A stretch of 36,090 nucleotides of DNA from VMDJ01 sp965659945 (GTDB taxonomy: Bacteria; Pseudomonadota; Gammaproteobacteria; Chromatiales; Chromatiaceae). Both the position numbers and the translations under genes were made by a program. Of this stretch, positions 16,163 to 24,948 are shown piece by piece. Position 1 is the first letter of the stretch. Each line of letters starts with the position of its first letter. Location of the stretch: NCBI GenBank assembly GCA_965659945.1, contig CBFHYJ010000012.1, forward strand, positions 1 through 36,090, read 5' to 3'. The notes under the pieces are model-generated. The model did not search any database. It saw nothing but the letters and a program-made list of their open reading frames with translations, and was not told the origin of the DNA.

Positions 16163-17290
16163 ATGGGATTTAATCGAGACCTCACGCCAAGTAATCCAAA
16201 TAAACGTCAAGGTAGCCTTGCGCACTTGCATATCGATCTGCCACTACTACTTGGCATTCTCGCCTTATGTGTTTTTGGCCTAGGCATTTTGTACTCGGCC
16301 TCCGGCGGAGACATTGGTCAAATCAATCGTCAGTTAATTCGCTTTGGATTAGCTTTTTTTGTCATGGTGATCGTTGCGCAAATCAACCCACATACACTGC
16401 AACGTTGGGCTCCTTGGGTCTATGGCTTAGGTGTTTTGTTATTGATAGGTGTGTTGTTGTTTGGTGATATCGGCAAAGGGGCGCAACGCTGGTTAAACCT
16501 TGGCGTGTTCAAATTCCAGCCCTCTGAAATGGTCAAGCTTGCGGTACCTTTAATGATTGCTTGGTATTTAGCTAAACAACCTCTGCCACCGAAGCTTAAA
16601 ACCATCGCGCTCACCTTTATCTTGATTGCTATCCCTGTTGGCTTGATCGCAAAGCAACCGGACCTTGGCACATCCTTATTAGTCGGTAGCGCGGGGATTT
16701 TTGCTCTTTTCCTCGCGGGGATAAGCTGGCGATTCATCATCACCTTGTTTGGTCTTGCCGCTGCTGCTGCACCGGCAGTGTGGATGAATATGCACAACTA
16801 TCAAAAGCAACGCGTACTCACTTTTTTAGACCCCGAAAAAGATCCCCTTGGCTCGGGCTATCACATCATTCAATCCAAAATTGCGATTGGCTCAGGCGGC
16901 TTATTTGGCAAAGGTTGGTTCAACGGCACCCAATCCCAGCTCGATTTCTTACCTGAGCGCCATACCGATTTTATTTTTGCAGTGTTATCGGAAGAATTCG
17001 GCTTAGTCGGCGTGCTGCTTTTACTCTCACTCTATCTTTTTGTGATTTTGCGAGGCCTGTATATCGCCTCTCAAGCTCAAGAAACCTTTGGTCGCCTTCT
17101 CGCAGGTTCACTGATATTGGTGTTCTTCTTTTATCTTTTCGTTAACACTGGCATGGTTTCAGGTCTTTTGCCCGTTGTCGGGGTGCCACTGCCGCTTGTT
17201 TCGTACGGGGGAACCTCCTTGGTGACCTTAATGGCCGGCTTCGGTATCCTGATGTCTATTCACACACACCGCAAACTACTACCGCGATGA
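16163..17290 (+). CDS. rodA: peptidoglycan glycosyltransferase RodA (SEDS family)
   Basis: Polytopic inner-membrane polymerase of lipid II that works with PBP2. It has 375 residues and about ten membrane helices. The SEDS signature LPERHTDFIFAVLSEEFG contains the catalytic Asp269 in the large periplasmic loop. The C-terminal PLPLVSYGGTSLVTLM motif is also present. It lies two bases after mrdA and its stop overlaps the mltB start by four bases. Confidence 0.97.
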   Translation: MGFNRDLTPSNPNKRQGSLAHLHIDLPLLLGILALCVFGLGILYSASGGDIGQINRQLIRFGLAFFVMVIVAQINPHTLQRWAPWVYGLGVLLLIGVLLFGDIGKGAQRWLNLGVFKFQPSEMVKLAVPLMIAWYLAKQPLPPKLKTIALTFILIAIPVGLIAKQPDLGTSLLVGSAGIFALFLAGISWRFIITLFGLAAAAAPAVWMNMHNYQKQRVLTFLDPEKDPLGSGYHIIQSKIAIGSGGLFGKGWFNGTQSQLDFLPERHTDFIFAVLSEEFGLVGVLLLLSLYLFVILRGLYIASQAQETFGRLLAGSLILVFFFYLFVNTGMVSGLLPVVGVPLPLVSYGGTSLVTLMAGFGILMSIHTHRKLLPR

Positions 17291-18255
17291 AAAAACAACT
17301 GAAAACATTACTTCTCACCAGCCTTCTTTTAAGTAGCGCCGCTTTTGCCAACACAGATGAACAAACCTTCATCGATAAAGTGGTAAAGGAGCATCAATTT
17401 GATGCCGCTGAAATCAGCACACTGCTAAGTCAGGCAAAGAAACAGCAGTCCATTATCGATGCAATGTCACGCCCGGCTGAGAAACGGCTCAACTGGGGTA
17501 AATACCGAAAAATCTTCATCACGGATAAACGCATTAAAGGTGGCATGAAGTTTTGGAAAGAAAACCAAGCCATTCTTGAGCGAGCAGAAAAGACGTATGG
17601 CGTCCCAGCGCAAATCATCACTGCCATCGTTGGTGTAGAAACCTATTACGGCAGAATTACTGGCAAGTACTCAGTACTCGACTCCCTCTACACCCTCGGT
17701 TTTCACTACCCACCACGCGCCAAGTTTTTCCGCAGCGAACTTGAAGAGTTTCTCCAGCTAGCACGTGAAGAAGGTGTGTCGCCGACTGCACCCCTTGGCT
17801 CTTACGCCGGCGCCATGGGTAGACCACAATTCATCTCTTCTAGCTTCCGCGCTTATGCAGTGGACTTTGATAAAGATGGTAAACGCGATATCTGGGAAAA
17901 CAATGCGGATGTCATTGGCAGTGTGGCGAACTACTTCAAACGTCATAACTGGAAAGCAGGTGAACCCGTTGCACAGCTTGTCACCGGGGCAAAAAAAGGG
18001 TTCGATAAAGAGATCAAAGCCGGTTACAAGCCTAGCTTGAACGTAAATGCTTTAATCAATAAAGGCATTATCTTGGGCAGCTCTTTAGATAAAGATGCCA
18101 AGGTTGCCCTTCTCGAAATGGAGTCTGATGATGGCAATGAATATTGGGTTGCTTCACCAAACTTTTACGCAATCACTCGCTATAACCACAGCCCACTCTA
18201 TGCGATGGCCGTTTTCCAGCTAAGCGAGGCCATTCGCCAACGCATGGATCGTTGA
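17287..18255 (+). CDS. mltB: lytic murein transglycosylase B
   Basis: GH103-type enzyme that cuts the MurNAc-GlcNAc bond and leaves a 1,6-anhydro end. It has 322 residues. The N-terminal signal peptide appears to be cleaved after Ala21 (AAFA), with no lipobox, so the enzyme is probably soluble in the periplasm rather than a lipoprotein as in E. coli. The catalytic Glu118 lies in VGVETYYGRITG, and GAMGRPQFISSSFRAYAVDFDKDGKRDIW is the family core, including an EF-hand-like Asp loop. The start overlaps the rodA stop and rlpA follows one base later. Confidence 0.95.
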   Translation: MKKQLKTLLLTSLLLSSAAFANTDEQTFIDKVVKEHQFDAAEISTLLSQAKKQQSIIDAMSRPAEKRLNWGKYRKIFITDKRIKGGMKFWKENQAILERAEKTYGVPAQIITAIVGVETYYGRITGKYSVLDSLYTLGFHYPPRAKFFRSELEEFLQLAREEGVSPTAPLGSYAGAMGRPQFISSSFRAYAVDFDKDGKRDIWENNADVIGSVANYFKRHNWKAGEPVAQLVTGAKKGFDKEIKAGYKPSLNVNALINKGIILGSSLDKDAKVALLEMESDDGNEYWVASPNFYAITRYNHSPLYAMAVFQLSEAIRQRMDR

Positions 18256-18256
18256 A

Positions 18257-19078
18257 ATGCGGCATTGGCTGAGAGCTGGCGCACTACTCGCGTTAGTTTC
18301 TGCACTCGGAGGTTGTAGCTTCGGCTTGCCTTCAAAGCCCTCTATCTTTGACGAGAGTGACAGTGCGCCAAGCGGCCTGCCAGACATGAACCATGTGCCG
18401 GACGCTGTACCTAAAGTTGAGCGTATTTATCCTTACAGCCTTCGCCCCTACAAGGTTTTAGGCAAGCACTACACCCCACTACGCACAGCGAAAGGTTATG
18501 TCGAAGAAGGCGTGGCCTCATGGTATGGCAATAAATTCCATGGCAACAAAACCTCAATGGGTGAGCATTACGATATGTACGCAATGACAGCAGCACACAA
18601 AACCCTGCCGCTTCCAACCTACTTGCGCGTAACCAACCTAGAAAATGATCAAACGATCGTGGTGCGTGCAAATGACCGTGGCCCATTCCATGGCAACCGT
18701 ATCATTGACCTGTCTTACTCGGCAGCCAGCCGACTCGGTATGCTTGGCAAAGGTACTGCGCTAGTTGAAGTGCGTGCCATTGATCCACGCAACCCAGAGG
18801 CGAGCCAAAAAGCTGCGAGTAAGCATGCAAAAGTCAGCAAATCGACCCGACTGTATCTTCAGGTTGGAGCTTTTGGTGACCTTGAGAACGCTCAGCGATT
18901 ACAAGCGCGACTCAAAACCCATCTAAATCGCCCAGTGCGACTTGAATCTGCTGAAACCGCCAATGGCGTGATTCATCGCGTTCAAGTCGGCCCCCTTGTT
19001 TCTGTTGAAATCGCAGACCAAGTCACTGCCGAACTTGAGCCTTTAAATATTTATAACATCCAATTGTTGCTTCGGTAG
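18257..19078 (+). CDS. rlpA: RlpA-type lytic transglycosylase lipoprotein
   Basis: Outer-membrane lipoprotein that, in Pseudomonas, degrades naked glycan strands at septa. It has 273 residues. The signal ends in lipobox LGGC with Cys20. A double-psi beta-barrel domain covers about 80-170, including EEGVASWYGNKFHG and the conserved VVRANDRGPFHGNRIIDLS. A C-terminal SPOR domain starts near residue 196 (RLYLQVGAFGDLENAQRLQ) and probably binds denuded glycan. The gene is one base after mltB, so two lytic transglycosylases are made together. Enzymatic activity is inferred; not all RlpA homologues have it. Confidence 0.94.
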   Translation: MRHWLRAGALLALVSALGGCSFGLPSKPSIFDESDSAPSGLPDMNHVPDAVPKVERIYPYSLRPYKVLGKHYTPLRTAKGYVEEGVASWYGNKFHGNKTSMGEHYDMYAMTAAHKTLPLPTYLRVTNLENDQTIVVRANDRGPFHGNRIIDLSYSAASRLGMLGKGTALVEVRAIDPRNPEASQKAASKHAKVSKSTRLYLQVGAFGDLENAQRLQARLKTHLNRPVRLESAETANGVIHRVQVGPLVSVEIADQVTAELEPLNIYNIQLLLR

Positions 19079-19143
19079 CGCATCGCTTGGCAGAAGCACG
19101 TAAACTAGTAACCATTAAAAAACAAACGAAAACAGGCCCTTTT

Positions 19144-20274
19144 ATGCAACTGTTCCGCACGCTTTTACTTTCGCTCTTCTTAATCTCTACCGCACAGGCT
19201 GTTGTGCCGGAAGCGCCAGAGCTTAATGCCTCTGGTTATCTTTTGATGGAGATGCACAGTGGCAAGATTTTAGTTGAAAAGAATGCCGATCAACGATTAG
19301 AGCCTGCAAGCTTGACCAAGATCATGACCGCACATGTCGTGTTTGAAGAGATCGCAAAAGGAAAACTCAAACTGAGCGACATGGTGCACATCAGCGAGAA
19401 AGCTTGGAAAACCGAAGGCTCACGCATGTTTGTCAAAGTGGATACAAATGTGTCTGTTGAAGACTTACTGCGCGGCTTGATCATTCAATCAGGTAATGAC
19501 TCAGCAGTTGCACTGGCAGAACATATTGCGGGTAGTGAAGATGCGTTTGCAGGATTGATGAATGCACACTCTGCACAGCTGGGCATGACAAGCACCAACT
19601 TTGTTAACTCAACAGGTCTACCACATCCTGATCACTACACAACGTCACGTGACATTGTCAAAGTGACTGCAGCAACAATTCGCGACTATCCTGACTTTTA
19701 TCCGATGTATGCGGAAAAGCAATTTACCTACAACGAGATCAAGCAGTACAACCGTAATAACTTGTTGTGGCGCAATAAAGCTGTTGATGGTGTGAAAACT
19801 GGCCACACTGAAGCTGCGGGCTTTTGCTTAGTCTCATCGGCTAAATACGATCAGATGCGTTTGATTGCTGTGGTGATGGGCACCGAAAGTGCTAAAGCCC
19901 GCATCAAAGAAAGCCAAGCCTTGTTAGCCTTTGGCTCACGCTTCTATGAGACGCATCAATTATATGAAGCAGGCCAAAAACTCACTGAAAATCGCGTCTG
20001 GTTTGGTGATCAAAAAACCTTAGCATTAGGTATTGGTGAAGATGTTTATGTGACGATCCCGCGCCGCGATTACGACAACCTCAAACCAACCCTTGAAGTC
20101 AAAGCCCAGATTGAAGCGCCTATCAATAAAGGCGACTCATTGGGCACCGTGACTGTGATGTTAGGCAATGATGTTGTCACCACGCGTCCTTTGGTTGCAT
20201 TGGCACAAATTGAGAAAGGTGGCCTGTGGCGTCGCATCCTTGACTTCATCTATCAGTTACTTGGTATGGAATAA
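19144..20274 (+). CDS. dacA: D-alanyl-D-alanine carboxypeptidase (PBP5/6 type)
   Basis: Removes the terminal D-Ala from pentapeptides in the periplasm and so limits cross-linking. It has 376 residues. The signal peptide ends near Ala19 (TAQA). Motifs are SLTK with Ser56, SGN at 116-118 and KTG at 218-220. A C-terminal beta domain is followed by an amphipathic helix (GGLWRRILDFIYQLLG) that anchors the protein to the inner membrane. I chose the ATG at 19144; an earlier in-frame TTG at 19087 would add a non-signal extension. The gap from rlpA is 65 bases and has no clear promoter. Confidence 0.95.
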   Translation: MQLFRTLLLSLFLISTAQAVVPEAPELNASGYLLMEMHSGKILVEKNADQRLEPASLTKIMTAHVVFEEIAKGKLKLSDMVHISEKAWKTEGSRMFVKVDTNVSVEDLLRGLIIQSGNDSAVALAEHIAGSEDAFAGLMNAHSAQLGMTSTNFVNSTGLPHPDHYTTSRDIVKVTAATIRDYPDFYPMYAEKQFTYNEIKQYNRNNLLWRNKAVDGVKTGHTEAAGFCLVSSAKYDQMRLIAVVMGTESAKARIKESQALLAFGSRFYETHQLYEAGQKLTENRVWFGDQKTLALGIGEDVYVTIPRRDYDNLKPTLEVKAQIEAPINKGDSLGTVTVMLGNDVVTTRPLVALAQIEKGGLWRRILDFIYQLLGME

Positions 20275-20284
20275 ACTAGCGCTG

Positions 20285-20557
20285 ATGACTGACGAACAAG
20301 AACCAGAAGGCTTTGTTTTTCCCTGCGACTACCAAGTCAAAGCCATGGGCTTAGATGATGGTCTGTTCAAAGATGTCGTGGTAGAAATTTTAAGCAAACA
20401 TTGTCACAAGATAGATCATGATCGTATCGAATGTGTTGCGAGCAAAAACGGTAAATACGTTTCTGTTCGGGTGACGATCGAAGCGCAAAGCAAAGAGCAT
20501 CTCGATTGCATCTATGACGAGCTAACCGCTCACGAAAAGGTCTTGATGCGTCTGTGA
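20285..20557 (+). CDS. ybeD: YbeD/DUF493 family protein
   Basis: A 90-residue cytoplasmic protein of the DUF493 family, with an ACT-like ferredoxin fold in E. coli YbeD. FPCDYQVKAMG, VSVRVTIEAQSKEHLDCIYDELTAHEKVLMRL fits the family. The function is unknown; it sits between dacA and lipB in many gammaproteobacteria and is suspected of an allosteric role. I chose the ATG at 20285, ten bases after the dacA stop. Its stop overlaps the GTG start of lipB. Confidence 0.9.
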   Translation: MTDEQEPEGFVFPCDYQVKAMGLDDGLFKDVVVEILSKHCHKIDHDRIECVASKNGKYVSVRVTIEAQSKEHLDCIYDELTAHEKVLMRL

Positions 20558-21192
20558 GTGAGACGCATACCCTGCTCGTTAAACATCTTGGGCGAGTTGA
20601 GTACGAGCCAACTTGGCGCGCTATGCAGAAGTTCACCGAATCACGTGAGCAAGGCTCTACATCTGAAGCCTGGATCGTTGAGCACCCCCCTGTGTTTACC
20701 CAAGGCCAAGCGGGTAAGCCTGAGCACCTTTTAGCGGTAAGTGAGATACCCGTGGTGCAAAGTGACCGTGGCGGCCAAGTCACCTACCACGGTCCAGGTC
20801 AGGTGGTAATCTACTTGCTGCTCAATCTTCGTGACACTGGCATGGGCATTCGTGGCCTCGTCACTGCGATTGAAGACAGCATTATCGCGATGCTCGCCGA
20901 GCACAACATCGATGCAGAATCACGCCGTGATGCCCCAGGCGTCTATGTCGATGAGGCAAAGATTGCAGCGCTTGGGCTGCGTGTAAAACGCGGTTTCACT
21001 TATCACGGTGTGTCTTTTAATTTGGATATGGACCTCTCGCCCTTCCAGCAGATCAACCCCTGTGGCTACCATGGCTTAGCCGTCACTCAAGGAGCAGAAT
21101 TGGGCTTGTCGCTGTCTTTCAATCAAGCTGCTAAAACCATCCTTAAGCAGCTTTGCTCTCGCATCAACCACCAAGCGAAAGTCGTGGAATAA
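20554..21192 (+). CDS. lipB: octanoyl-(acyl carrier protein):protein N-octanoyltransferase
   Basis: Transfers octanoate from ACP to the lipoyl domains of E2 and GcvH proteins. It has 212 residues. The motif DRGGQVTYHGPGQVV lies near 70-84. The catalytic pair is Lys136 (VDEAKIAALGLRV) and Cys170 (NPCGYHG). The GTG start overlaps the ybeD stop (GTGA), so they are coupled. LipA, 51 bases downstream, inserts the sulfur atoms in the next step. Confidence 0.96.
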   Translation: MSETHTLLVKHLGRVEYEPTWRAMQKFTESREQGSTSEAWIVEHPPVFTQGQAGKPEHLLAVSEIPVVQSDRGGQVTYHGPGQVVIYLLLNLRDTGMGIRGLVTAIEDSIIAMLAEHNIDAESRRDAPGVYVDEAKIAALGLRVKRGFTYHGVSFNLDMDLSPFQQINPCGYHGLAVTQGAELGLSLSFNQAAKTILKQLCSRINHQAKVVE

Positions 21193-21206
21193 ACATTAAA
21201 ACTCTT

Positions 21207-21237
21207 TTGTTTTCTCGAGCGTAGAAAACGCTAAACT
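21207..21237 (+). promoter_or_regulatory. overlapping hairpins in the lipB-lipA gap
   Basis: GTTTTCT (21209-21215) pairs perfectly with AGAAAAC (21223-21229) around a 7-base loop. AGCG (21218-21221) can instead pair with CGCT (21229-21232). The two folds exclude each other and lie 11-35 bases before the lipA start. TTGTTT and TAAACT resemble promoter boxes but are 19 apart and too close to the ATG. A translational or attenuation role is possible, but chance is not excluded. Confidence 0.35.
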
Positions 21238-21243
21238 GCCGCC

Positions 21244-22215
21244 ATGTCAGAAAAAGAGCTCAATGCGCCTTCACGCGCCACACCCGAAACACACCAACGC
21301 GGTCACGACAAAGTGAGCCGCATTCCTGTGAAAGTCGAAAAGACAGGCGAGCTCTTACGCAAACCCAGCTGGATTCGTGCCAAGCTACCATCAGGCCCTG
21401 AAGTCTCCCGCATCAAGCGTATTTTGCGTGATCGTAAATTAAGCTCGGTCTGCGAAGAAGGTCAGTGCCCAAACCTAGGTGAGTGCTTTAGTCACGGTAC
21501 TGCGACTTTCATGATCATGGGTGACATCTGCACGCGTCGCTGCCCTTTCTGCGATGTGGCACATGGCAAACCCCAGCCACTCGATGAACAAGAACCCAAG
21601 CATCTTGCTGAGGCCATTGCGGACATGTCATTAAAGTATGTCGTAGTGACTTCGGTGGATCGTGATGATCTACGTGACGGCGGCGCTGCACACTTTGCTT
21701 CGTGTATCTCAGAGACACGTCGTTTATCACCACAAACAACGATTGAAGTCCTAGTGCCTGATTTTCGCGGGCGCATGGACGTTGCTCTAGAAGAGATGGC
21801 TGTTGCGCCACCTGATGTGTTCAATCACAACCTAGAGACGGTGCCACGCCTATATAAGCAAGCTCGCCCTGGCGCTGATTACCAGTGGTCATTAGACTTA
21901 CTCAAGCAGTTCAAAGCTCAGCATCCTGAGGTTCCCACCAAGTCTGGCATCATGCTAGGCCTAGGTGAAGAGATGGATGAAGTTAAAGCCGTCATGCAAG
22001 ATCTTCGTGATCATGGCTGCGACATGCTGACGCTTGGACAATACCTTCAACCAAGTCGTGACCACCTTCCCGTTAAGCGTTACTACACCCCAGAAGAGTT
22101 TGATGAACTCCGTGTGCTAGGTGAATCAATGGGCTTCTCAAATGTAGCGAGCGGCCCTATGGTACGCTCGTCCTACCACGCCGACCTTCAAGCTAATCCA
22201 CTACTCGGTAGCTAA
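21244..22215 (+). CDS. lipA: lipoyl synthase
   Basis: Radical-SAM enzyme that inserts sulfur at C6 and C8 of protein-bound octanoate. It has 323 residues. The auxiliary iron-sulfur cluster ligands are Cys70, Cys75 and Cys81 (CX4CX5C). The radical-SAM cluster ligands are Cys96, Cys100 and Cys103 (CX3CX2C). The C-terminal RSSYHAD holds the Ser ligand of the auxiliary cluster. EVLVPDFRG and the core barrel are typical. It ends the long envelope/lipoate run and is followed three bases later by a DUF218 gene. Confidence 0.97.
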   Translation: MSEKELNAPSRATPETHQRGHDKVSRIPVKVEKTGELLRKPSWIRAKLPSGPEVSRIKRILRDRKLSSVCEEGQCPNLGECFSHGTATFMIMGDICTRRCPFCDVAHGKPQPLDEQEPKHLAEAIADMSLKYVVVTSVDRDDLRDGGAAHFASCISETRRLSPQTTIEVLVPDFRGRMDVALEEMAVAPPDVFNHNLETVPRLYKQARPGADYQWSLDLLKQFKAQHPEVPTKSGIMLGLGEEMDEVKAVMQDLRDHGCDMLTLGQYLQPSRDHLPVKRYYTPEEFDELRVLGESMGFSNVASGPMVRSSYHADLQANPLLGS

Positions 22216-22218
22216 GTC

Positions 22219-23004
22219 GTGGATCTTGTTGAGCTACTCGAGGCAGTCAAGCCTTTGCTCAAACTCATGCTCGAATTACCTGTCCCTTTTTTACTATTGG
22301 GACTATTCGGTATCGTTTTTTATAAACGGTGGATTGGTAAACTATCAATTATCAGCAGCCTTGCTTTGTTATATGCCTCATCGATACCAGCGACTGTTCA
22401 ATGGCTAGGTGAAAAGCTCGAAACGACTCCTCCGCTGACTAACGAGCAGCTTGACGAGTTCAAACCTCAAGCAATTTTATTGCTAACAGGTGGCAACACG
22501 GGCAGCAATCCTGAACTGAACGGGACTGCACGTGTGAATGCAGCCACCATGCAACGCGCCAGCTACGCTGCAAGGCTACATCGCGAGACAGGCTTACCTA
22601 TCATTGTGACCGGTGGTGTTGTGTATCAAGGCCAAACCCATGAGGCTCGCAGTGCCGCTCGATGGCTACAGGACGTGGTCGGCATACAACCGATTGCGAT
22701 TGAAGACCGTGCAATGAACACCCTAGAAAACCTTCAGTTCAGCAAACCGATCATCGAGCGCCTTGGCTATCAACGCGTAGTGATCGTGACCCATGCTTAC
22801 CATATGCCTCGCGCCCTTCAATCGGCAGAGAGCGCTGGCGTAAATGCCATCGGCGCCCCCTTTAGTTATCTCGCACGCTACCCCTTCCCTCAAGATCATC
22901 TGCCCACCTGGAAAGCTTTTGTGCCCGAAAGCGTGCACATCAGTTCGACTGACGCATTGCTGCATGAATGGATTGGACAATGGTGGTACCAGCTAAATCA
23001 ATAA
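22219..23004 (+). CDS. DUF218 (YdcF/ElyC-like) membrane protein
   Basis: A 261-residue protein. The first 65 residues hold two hydrophobic stretches (about 18-34 and 42-58). A DUF218 domain follows: ILLLTGGNTGSNPELN, RASYAARLHRETGLPIIVTGG, RAMNTLENLQFSKPI and VVIVTHAYHMPRA. ElyC-type relatives affect envelope and lipid-carrier metabolism in E. coli, but YdcF itself binds SAM and its role is unclear; I cannot choose between them. It starts with GTG three bases after lipA and may be co-transcribed with it. Confidence 0.8.
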   Translation: MDLVELLEAVKPLLKLMLELPVPFLLLGLFGIVFYKRWIGKLSIISSLALLYASSIPATVQWLGEKLETTPPLTNEQLDEFKPQAILLLTGGNTGSNPELNGTARVNAATMQRASYAARLHRETGLPIIVTGGVVYQGQTHEARSAARWLQDVVGIQPIAIEDRAMNTLENLQFSKPIIERLGYQRVVIVTHAYHMPRALQSAESAGVNAIGAPFSYLARYPFPQDHLPTWKAFVPESVHISSTDALLHEWIGQWWYQLNQ

Positions 23005-23090
23005 CCAGACAAATTTTACGGCCGTCAGCCCCGCTACGACTCTTTCAGCTCGTTACAATATATCTTCACTTAAAGATGCAATGAATTCCC

Positions 23091-23678
23091 ATGAAACACA
23101 TTAAAAAAGCACTCTCTTTATCAATTGCCGGCGCCTTAGGCATGACGGTTATCGGCAGCCTCAGTGGTTGCGAGCAAGCTAGTCCGCCTAACGATATGCA
23201 AAACATTGGCAATGAAAACATGTTCATGGTGATTGAGCAGACAGGTAGTAATCCTGATACCTATAACGTTATTGAACAATACCCCACGTCGGGAGCCACG
23301 CGCGCGATATTGCGAGATAGCAATGGAATAGAGCGCTTTTTGAGCGAAGCTGAATTAAAAGCCATTGCTGAAGAAGAAGCTCGAAAAGTAGAGGCCGGGA
23401 CATCGCGTCTTGCGCAAGACGGGGCGCAAATGACTAGCGGCTTATCACTTGGCGAAGTTCTTCTCTCCGCAGCCGCGGGTGCACTTATTGGTGGGATGAT
23501 GGCTAATGCACTCATGGGTAATAAAAACTTCAGAACCAATCAATCGAAGTACCAATCTTCACGACCTGCAACTTCCCTAAGCTCTCGAGGGAATACTAAC
23601 CGTGCACGCAGTGGCTTTTTCGGTAACCGTAGCGACTCGTCATCGAGAAGTAATCGCAACTTTAGTTTTGGTGGCTAA
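23091..23678 (+). CDS. YgiB-like (DUF1190-type) lipoprotein
   Basis: A 195-residue lipoprotein precursor. The signal ends in lipobox LSGC, with Cys27. Residues 30-110 are polar and acidic. A Gly/Ala-rich segment, SAAAGALIGGMMANALMG, near residues 126-143 looks like a glycine zipper or short membrane helix. The tail from about 150 is rich in Ser, Asn, Arg and Gly (NRARSGFFGNRSD). This architecture, followed immediately by a YgiC-like ATP-grasp gene, matches the E. coli ygiB-ygiC pair. The function of YgiB is unknown. The family call rests on layout and neighbour rather than clear residue identity. An 86-base gap precedes it, with a possible TACAAT -10 at 23054-23059. Confidence 0.72.
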   Translation: MKHIKKALSLSIAGALGMTVIGSLSGCEQASPPNDMQNIGNENMFMVIEQTGSNPDTYNVIEQYPTSGATRAILRDSNGIERFLSEAELKAIAEEEARKVEAGTSRLAQDGAQMTSGLSLGEVLLSAAAGALIGGMMANALMGNKNFRTNQSKYQSSRPATSLSSRGNTNRARSGFFGNRSDSSSRSNRNFSFGG

Positions 23679-24850
23679 TGGTTACTACAACTAAAGTTCA
23701 AGCAATCCCACAAACGGTACTCGAAGATATCGGTATGACATGGCACACCGATACCGATGGTACTTCTTATCTTGTTCCCGAATTAGTCAATGTTAGCGAA
23801 ACCGAGGCACAAGCTTTTTACGATGCCAGTAACGCGTTATACGACCTTTTTGTCGAAGCTGCCGAACATGTCATCAGTGAGAAACGATATGCCGAGTTAG
23901 GTATAGACCCGACACTAATTCCTTTAATTGAAGACAGTTGGGATCGCGATGATTGGCACCTTTATGGACGATTCGATCTTGCCGGTGGACTCGATGGCAA
24001 GCCGATTAAATTGATTGAATTTAATGCTGACACACCCACCTCTTTATACGAAACGGCCATCTTGCAATGGGCCTTGTTGAAAGCTAACAACATGGATGAA
24101 AGCGCGCAGTTCAATAATATCCATGAAATGCTTAAAGATAATTTTCGTCGTTTGATTACAAAGGATCAGTCCGACTTTGCCACCAGCTACAAATCTGAAA
24201 AATTCCTTTTCTCCAGCATTGCTGGACTTGATGAAGATGAACGCACAGTTCGTTACCTTCAACACGTTGCTCACGAAGCCGGTCTTTTCACTGACTTTTG
24301 TTTCTTAGATGAAGCTGGCTTCTTAGAAAATCAGGGTGTGTTTAATCGTGACCAACAACGCGCTGATTTTTGGTTTAAGTTATTTCCTTGGGAAGATATC
24401 GCTTCAGATGAACCTGAGCTTGTTTCTATCTTCCAAAGTTTCAGCCAACTCAATAGCACGAGCATCGTGAACCCGGCCTATACCCTTTTGTTTCAAAGCA
24501 AAGGCTTATTGCCTATTCTCAGTGAACTTTTTCCTAATACACCCTATTTGCTACTCGCAAGCTTTGAACCACTCGAGGGTATAGCTCAAGTCGAAAAGAA
24601 GTTATTTGGACGTGAAGGTCAAAACACTCGCATTACTGACGAATCAGGTGCTGTTATCACTGATACACAGGGTGAATATGCTCATCACCCTTCCATCTAT
24701 CAGGCCTACGAAGAGCTTCCGGTTGATAACGATGGAAACGCATATCAAGCAGGTGTGTTTTACGCCTATGAGGCTTGTGGTCTAGGGTTTAGACGTGGCG
24801 CTAAGATTTTGGACAATATGAGTAAATTTGTTGGGCATCATATCGTTTGA
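23678..24850 (+). CDS. glutathionylspermidine synthase-like ATP-grasp protein (YgiC-like)
   Basis: A 390-residue protein of the GSP-synthetase C-terminal ATP-grasp family. RFDLAGGLDGKPIKLIEFNADTPTSLYE (about 107-134) holds the substrate-loop residues, and the C-terminal end has FYAYEACGLGFRRGAKILDN. It lacks the N-terminal amidase domain of bifunctional E. coli Gsp, as YgiC does, so it is probably an amide ligase using an unknown amine or peptide. The start overlaps the stop of the lipoprotein gene by one base (TAATG). That coupling suggests both act in one process. The family is firm and the substrate is unknown. Confidence 0.85.
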   Translation: MVTTTKVQAIPQTVLEDIGMTWHTDTDGTSYLVPELVNVSETEAQAFYDASNALYDLFVEAAEHVISEKRYAELGIDPTLIPLIEDSWDRDDWHLYGRFDLAGGLDGKPIKLIEFNADTPTSLYETAILQWALLKANNMDESAQFNNIHEMLKDNFRRLITKDQSDFATSYKSEKFLFSSIAGLDEDERTVRYLQHVAHEAGLFTDFCFLDEAGFLENQGVFNRDQQRADFWFKLFPWEDIASDEPELVSIFQSFSQLNSTSIVNPAYTLLFQSKGLLPILSELFPNTPYLLLASFEPLEGIAQVEKKLFGREGQNTRITDESGAVITDTQGEYAHHPSIYQAYEELPVDNDGNAYQAGVFYAYEACGLGFRRGAKILDNMSKFVGHHIV

Positions 24851-24874
24851 AACCAGATCGATTGATCTTGCACA

Positions 24875-24898
24875 AATACCGTCCCAATTTGCGGTATT
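24875..24898 (+). other. 7-bp hairpin between ATP-grasp and DUF3050 genes
   Basis: AATACCG (24875-24881) pairs perfectly with CGGTATT (24892-24898) around a ten-base loop, in the 98-base gap. No T-run follows, so it is not a standard intrinsic terminator. It could trim or stabilise an mRNA end. Confidence 0.35.
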
Positions 24899-24948
24899 AG
24901 TGCCCGCTATTTCAGTATTCTTAGCGAAACTTAATTAGGAACAGTCAC

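Noticed and set aside
19087..19143. TTG start for dacA at 19087
   Set aside because: It would put a charged segment before the signal peptide; the ATG at 19144 gives a normal secretory start.
20367..20783. 138-residue open frame on the minus strand
   Set aside because: It spans the ybeD/lipB junction in antisense; both plus-strand genes are recognised families.
21492..21824. two overlapping frames on the minus strand over lipA
   Set aside because: Both are antisense to the radical-SAM core of lipA and have no plausible start site or domain.
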